Source: Petrimonas sulfuriphila
GTDB taxonomy: Bacteria > Bacteroidota > Bacteroidia > Bacteroidales > Dysgonomonadaceae
Assembly: GCA_038561985.1 (NCBI GenBank)
Contig: CP073276.1
Span: forward strand, 1,736,001-1,800,000
Reading direction: 5' to 3'
DNA length: 64,000 nucleotides
This document shows, piece after piece, positions 61,924 through 64,000 of the stretch. Below the pieces are notes generated by a model. The model searched no databases and was not told where the DNA came from. It worked only from the letters and a program-made list of their open reading frames with translations. How positions within the stretch are numbered: position 1 is the first letter of the stretch; every line of letters begins with the position of its first letter. The position numbers and the translations under genes are program-made.

Positions 61924-63270
61924 TTACTCCATCTCTTTTCTCAGCATATCCAATCCTGTGCGTACAATACGCTGCAACTCCAGCTTGGAGGTGTCCACAA
62001 ACTCGCAAAGTGCAAAATCCTCGGGCGCCACTTCGTAGATCCCGAGCTGTTCCATCTTATCGATGTTGAATGCCAGGGTGGATTTTATCAGCTGTTCGGG
62101 GAAAATATCCAGGGGGAATACCTTGTCGTATTCGTTGGAGACGATGATGGCTCTGGGGCCGCCCAGCAGGCGTGCATCCAGGCGATAGGCCTTTTTCAGT
62201 TTCAGGTAGGTGGCGCCGGCGCTGTAGCGTTTGGGCGACAGGGATGCCCATCCGAAAGCTTCGTGAACATCGTCACCTTCCGGTATTACGGTCAGTTGCG
62301 AATGGGTGGCGCGGAGCGCGCCTTCTGCCTCTATCCGGGTTCCGGTAAGCACGTTCCCGCTGATGTACCTCAGGTTGCCTTTTCCGTTGACATTGTCAGC
62401 AAAGAGCTTGCCCAGCTCCGTGCCGACAAGCATGTTGTAATAGCCGGTTTGTTTGACTTCCGATCCGGTAAGTGCTACGGTGCGGGTAAGGTCTACCACG
62501 CCTTTGTTGAAAAGCCTTCCGATGAACAACACATCCAGGGCATTTAATGTCCAGACTACTTCGCCCCTGTTCACGGGTGCCAGGTAGTTGATGTGTGTGC
62601 CGGTGTTTCCGGCGGGGTGTGGCCCTTCAAACTCAGTTATCGTTACGTTTGCGGCTTTCCTCAGCCCTTCGTTTTTCGTAGCGGGGCTGATGGAGAGGAA
62701 CACCTTTCCTTTGGTGAGCCTGGCTAATGCGTTCAACCCGGTTTGCAGGTCGGCCTCCTGGCCTTTCAGGATGAAATCGTATGAGGGGGCCAGCGGAGCC
62801 GTGTCGAATCCGGTAACGAAAATGTCGCGCGGTTCTTTTCCGGGATCGGCAACGACGTCGTAAGGGCGTTGTTTGATGACAAACCAGATGCCGGCGTCGA
62901 GCAGTCTCTTTTTGATTTCTTCGGGAGGCAACGTACCGATCTCACTTTTGCCGTACTCTACGTAAGTGTTTTCTTTGTCGGCTTTGACAGTAACGTTCAG
63001 TATACGTCTTTTTTCTCCGCGGTTGATGGCTGTGACTGTTCCGCTGACGGGAGATGCAACCATCATGTCCGGGTGCATTTTAGAGAAAAATAACGCTTGT
63101 CCGGCTTTCACGGTATCACCCACCTTAACTTTGAGTTTGGGCGTGATTCCCTGAAAATCTTCCGGGCACACCTGTACATATTCACTTGTTATACTGCCGA
63201 GAAGTGTTTCTTCGGGTTTCCCTAACAAAGGAATCTGCAAGCCTTTCTTGATTTTAATTCGATTAGCCAT
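61924..63270 (-). CDS. nqrA: Na+-translocating NADH:quinone reductase subunit A
   Basis: This 448-residue peripheral cytoplasmic subunit is started at ATG 63270 (MANRIKIKKGLQIPLLGKPEE). A longer frame from 63321 adds 17 residues that are not family-like. Motifs include KMHPDMMVASPVSGTVTAINRGEKR, EFEGPHPAGNTGTHINYLAPVN and RVIGNxLTG-like RYISGNVLTGTR. It contacts quinone and NqrB. It is the first gene of the cluster, with a -7 box about 110 bases upstream. Confidence 0.96.
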   Translation of the reverse strand: MANRIKIKKGLQIPLLGKPEETLLGSITSEYVQVCPEDFQGITPKLKVKVGDTVKAGQALFFSKMHPDMMVASPVSGTVTAINRGEKRRILNVTVKADKENTYVEYGKSEIGTLPPEEIKKRLLDAGIWFVIKQRPYDVVADPGKEPRDIFVTGFDTAPLAPSYDFILKGQEADLQTGLNALARLTKGKVFLSISPATKNEGLRKAANVTITEFEGPHPAGNTGTHINYLAPVNRGEVVWTLNALDVLFIGRLFNKGVVDLTRTVALTGSEVKQTGYYNMLVGTELGKLFADNVNGKGNLRYISGNVLTGTRIEAEGALRATHSQLTVIPEGDDVHEAFGWASLSPKRYSAGATYLKLKKAYRLDARLLGGPRAIIVSNEYDKVFPLDIFPEQLIKSTLAFNIDKMEQLGIYEVAPEDFALCEFVDTSKLELQRIVRTGLDMLRKEME

Positions 63271-63378
63271 ATGTAATTGATAAAAATAACTGTTGGTTTT
63301 CTCAGGATAAACAACTATCAATCAGAGTTCTATTTAAAATAAGCTGTGAGGAGGGATAGCTATTTTCCGTTTAAGGTG

Positions 63379-63386
63379 CAAAGATA
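63379..63386 (-). promoter_or_regulatory. -7 box of the nqr operon
   Basis: The minus strand reads TATCTTTG, an exact consensus match. A leader of about 100 bases would precede the nqrA ATG at 63270. Confidence 0.6.
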
Positions 63387-63551
63387 ACTGTTTTATATTC
63401 AAAAAAGGAAGAATAGTGAAAAAAATCTTTATTCTGAAAATAAGTTAATCCCCGGTTTCCCTGAACGGGAGCTTGTCCGCTATCTATTTGTGGGGATAAG
63501 ATGATCGAGGAATAAAAGTTGGAGAATATTTCCTGTTTTCAACAAGATCGT

Positions 63552-63559
63552 TATCTTTG
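63552..63559 (+). promoter_or_regulatory. -7 box of the rhamnosidase-like gene
   Basis: TATCTTTG on the plus strand, an exact match, lies about 120 bases before the ATG at 63680. No good -33 box was found. Confidence 0.5.
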
Positions 63560-63679
63560 CAGCCGTCATTCTTTCGGGTATTGGTTTTATGAAACTGTGA
63601 GAAAAATTGTTGGTCGCAAGATTCAGCTGTTAACGAAAAGCATGCGAAAGCCCATTACTAATTTATAAAATACAAAGTC

Positions 63680-64000
63680 ATGAAAAATCTGTTGATAATA
63701 TGCTCCTTATTTGCGTCATTATCGGTTGCAGCCCAGTTTGGAAATTTTAACCGGAACAGTCCTTGGGATGCCAGCTGGATATGTGTTCCCGATGCAGGAG
63801 AGAATGCCCCCGGGCTTTATTTATTCAGGAAAACAATAGATATAAAGTCGGTTCCCGGACAATTCGAGATTTACGTGTCGGCCGATAACCGCTATAAGTT
63901 GTATGTTAACGAGGTTCTGGTATCCATAGGATCTGCTCAGGGGGATTTAGGGCACTGGAATTATGAGGCGCTTGATATTGCCCCTTTTCTGAAAACCGGG
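63680..64000 (+). CDS. Exported glycosidase-like protein, N-terminal part (alpha-L-rhamnosidase-like)
   Basis: A frame from ATG 63680 is open to the end of the window (107 residues seen). It has a signal peptide (MKNLLIICSLFASLSVAAQ) and then SPWDASWICVPDAGENAPGL, LFRKTIDI, FEIYVSADNRYKLYVNEVLV and HWNYEALDIAPFLKTG. This beta-sandwich pattern is the N-terminal accessory domain of Bacteroidota alpha-L-rhamnosidases (GH78) and of some other glycoside hydrolases. The catalytic domain lies outside the window, so the enzyme class remains open. Confidence 0.65.
   Translation, partial: MKNLLIICSLFASLSVAAQFGNFNRNSPWDASWICVPDAGENAPGLYLFRKTIDIKSVPGQFEIYVSADNRYKLYVNEVLVSIGSAQGDLGHWNYEALDIAPFLKTG

Larger units (their letters stand above)
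63271..63679. other. Divergent intergenic region between nqrA and the rhamnosidase-like gene
   Basis: This region of 409 bases contains promoter boxes for both directions (63379-63386 minus; 63552-63559 plus). No RNA gene or larger frame was recognised. Confidence 0.5.

Noticed and set aside
1-64000. tRNA or rRNA genes
   Set aside because: No stretch with tRNA-like arms or rRNA character was recognised in the intergenic regions; a dedicated search would be needed to be certain.

Overview
The window looks like chromosomal DNA of a member of the Bacteroidota, most likely order Bacteroidales. The evidence is a SusC/SusD pair, a UpxY-type antiterminator, NigD-like and DUF3078 proteins, an Nqr complex, promoters with the TAnnTTTG -7 box characteristic of this phylum, and the leuACD-leuB-ilvDBN-ilvC gene order. 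A genus cannot be read safely from the sequence; a Dysgonomonadaceae- or Porphyromonadaceae-like bacterium is my guess.

Layout. 1-4.4 kb: the end of a polysaccharide utilisation locus (partial SusC, SusD, and a DUF1735/DUF4973-like lipoprotein). 4.5-7.6 kb: an accessory patch with a truncated AAA ATPase, a pRiA4b ORF-3 family protein and an AbiEi/AbiEii-like toxin-antitoxin pair. 7.6-35.4 kb: one long minus-strand surface-polysaccharide cluster, transcribed from rfbA leftwards. It contains rfbA-rfbC-rfbB, upxY, wza- and wzz-like export genes, a UDP-HexNAc epimerase and dehydrogenase (probable UDP-GalNAcA supply), wzx, and a module of broken CapA, opine-type dehydrogenase and ATP-grasp ligase. 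These are followed by an IS3 element, a Stealth sugar-phosphate transferase, a lipoprotein phosphoesterase, wzy, an IS remnant, glycosyltransferases and a set for a UDP-L-6-deoxy-HexNAc sugar. A WbpV-like reductase, a WbpL/WecA-like initiating transferase and a WbuC cupin close the cluster. The middle (about 9-26 kb) is visibly AT-rich, while both ends are GC-rich, as expected for an exchangeable glycan-specific core.

35.4-40.8 kb: DUF3078 outer-membrane protein, fmt, a damaged pabB, a pabC-like gene, and a hipBA pair in which HipA has lost its central kinase segment. 41-53.2 kb: a complete branched-chain amino acid block on the minus strand (leuA, leuC, leuD, a cimA/leuA paralogue, leuB, ilvD, ilvB, ilvN, ilvC). 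It is preceded by a short leader peptide very rich in Ile/Leu/Val and a terminator hairpin that together form a readable transcription attenuator. The block also contains a 12-bp tandem repeat between leuB and ilvD and a 109-bp palindromic element between ilvN and ilvC. 53.4-57.2 kb: an EamA-type transporter, a NigD-like lipoprotein, and an ECF sigma factor overlapping a membrane/beta-barrel protein. 57.2-63.3 kb: nqrABCDEF on the minus strand. From 63.7 kb: the start of an exported protein resembling the N-terminus of alpha-L-rhamnosidases.

A recurring theme is genes that have lost an internal or terminal segment: the AAA ATPase, an IS transposase, capA, pabB, hipA, and a small ORF cut at the IS3 end. 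Either this genome is undergoing deletion-type decay or the assembly has collapsed segments, and raw reads would tell these apart. The best candidates for new biology are the BCAA leader attenuator, the opine/ATP-grasp/CapA glycan-decoration module, and the structured palindrome in the ilv block.
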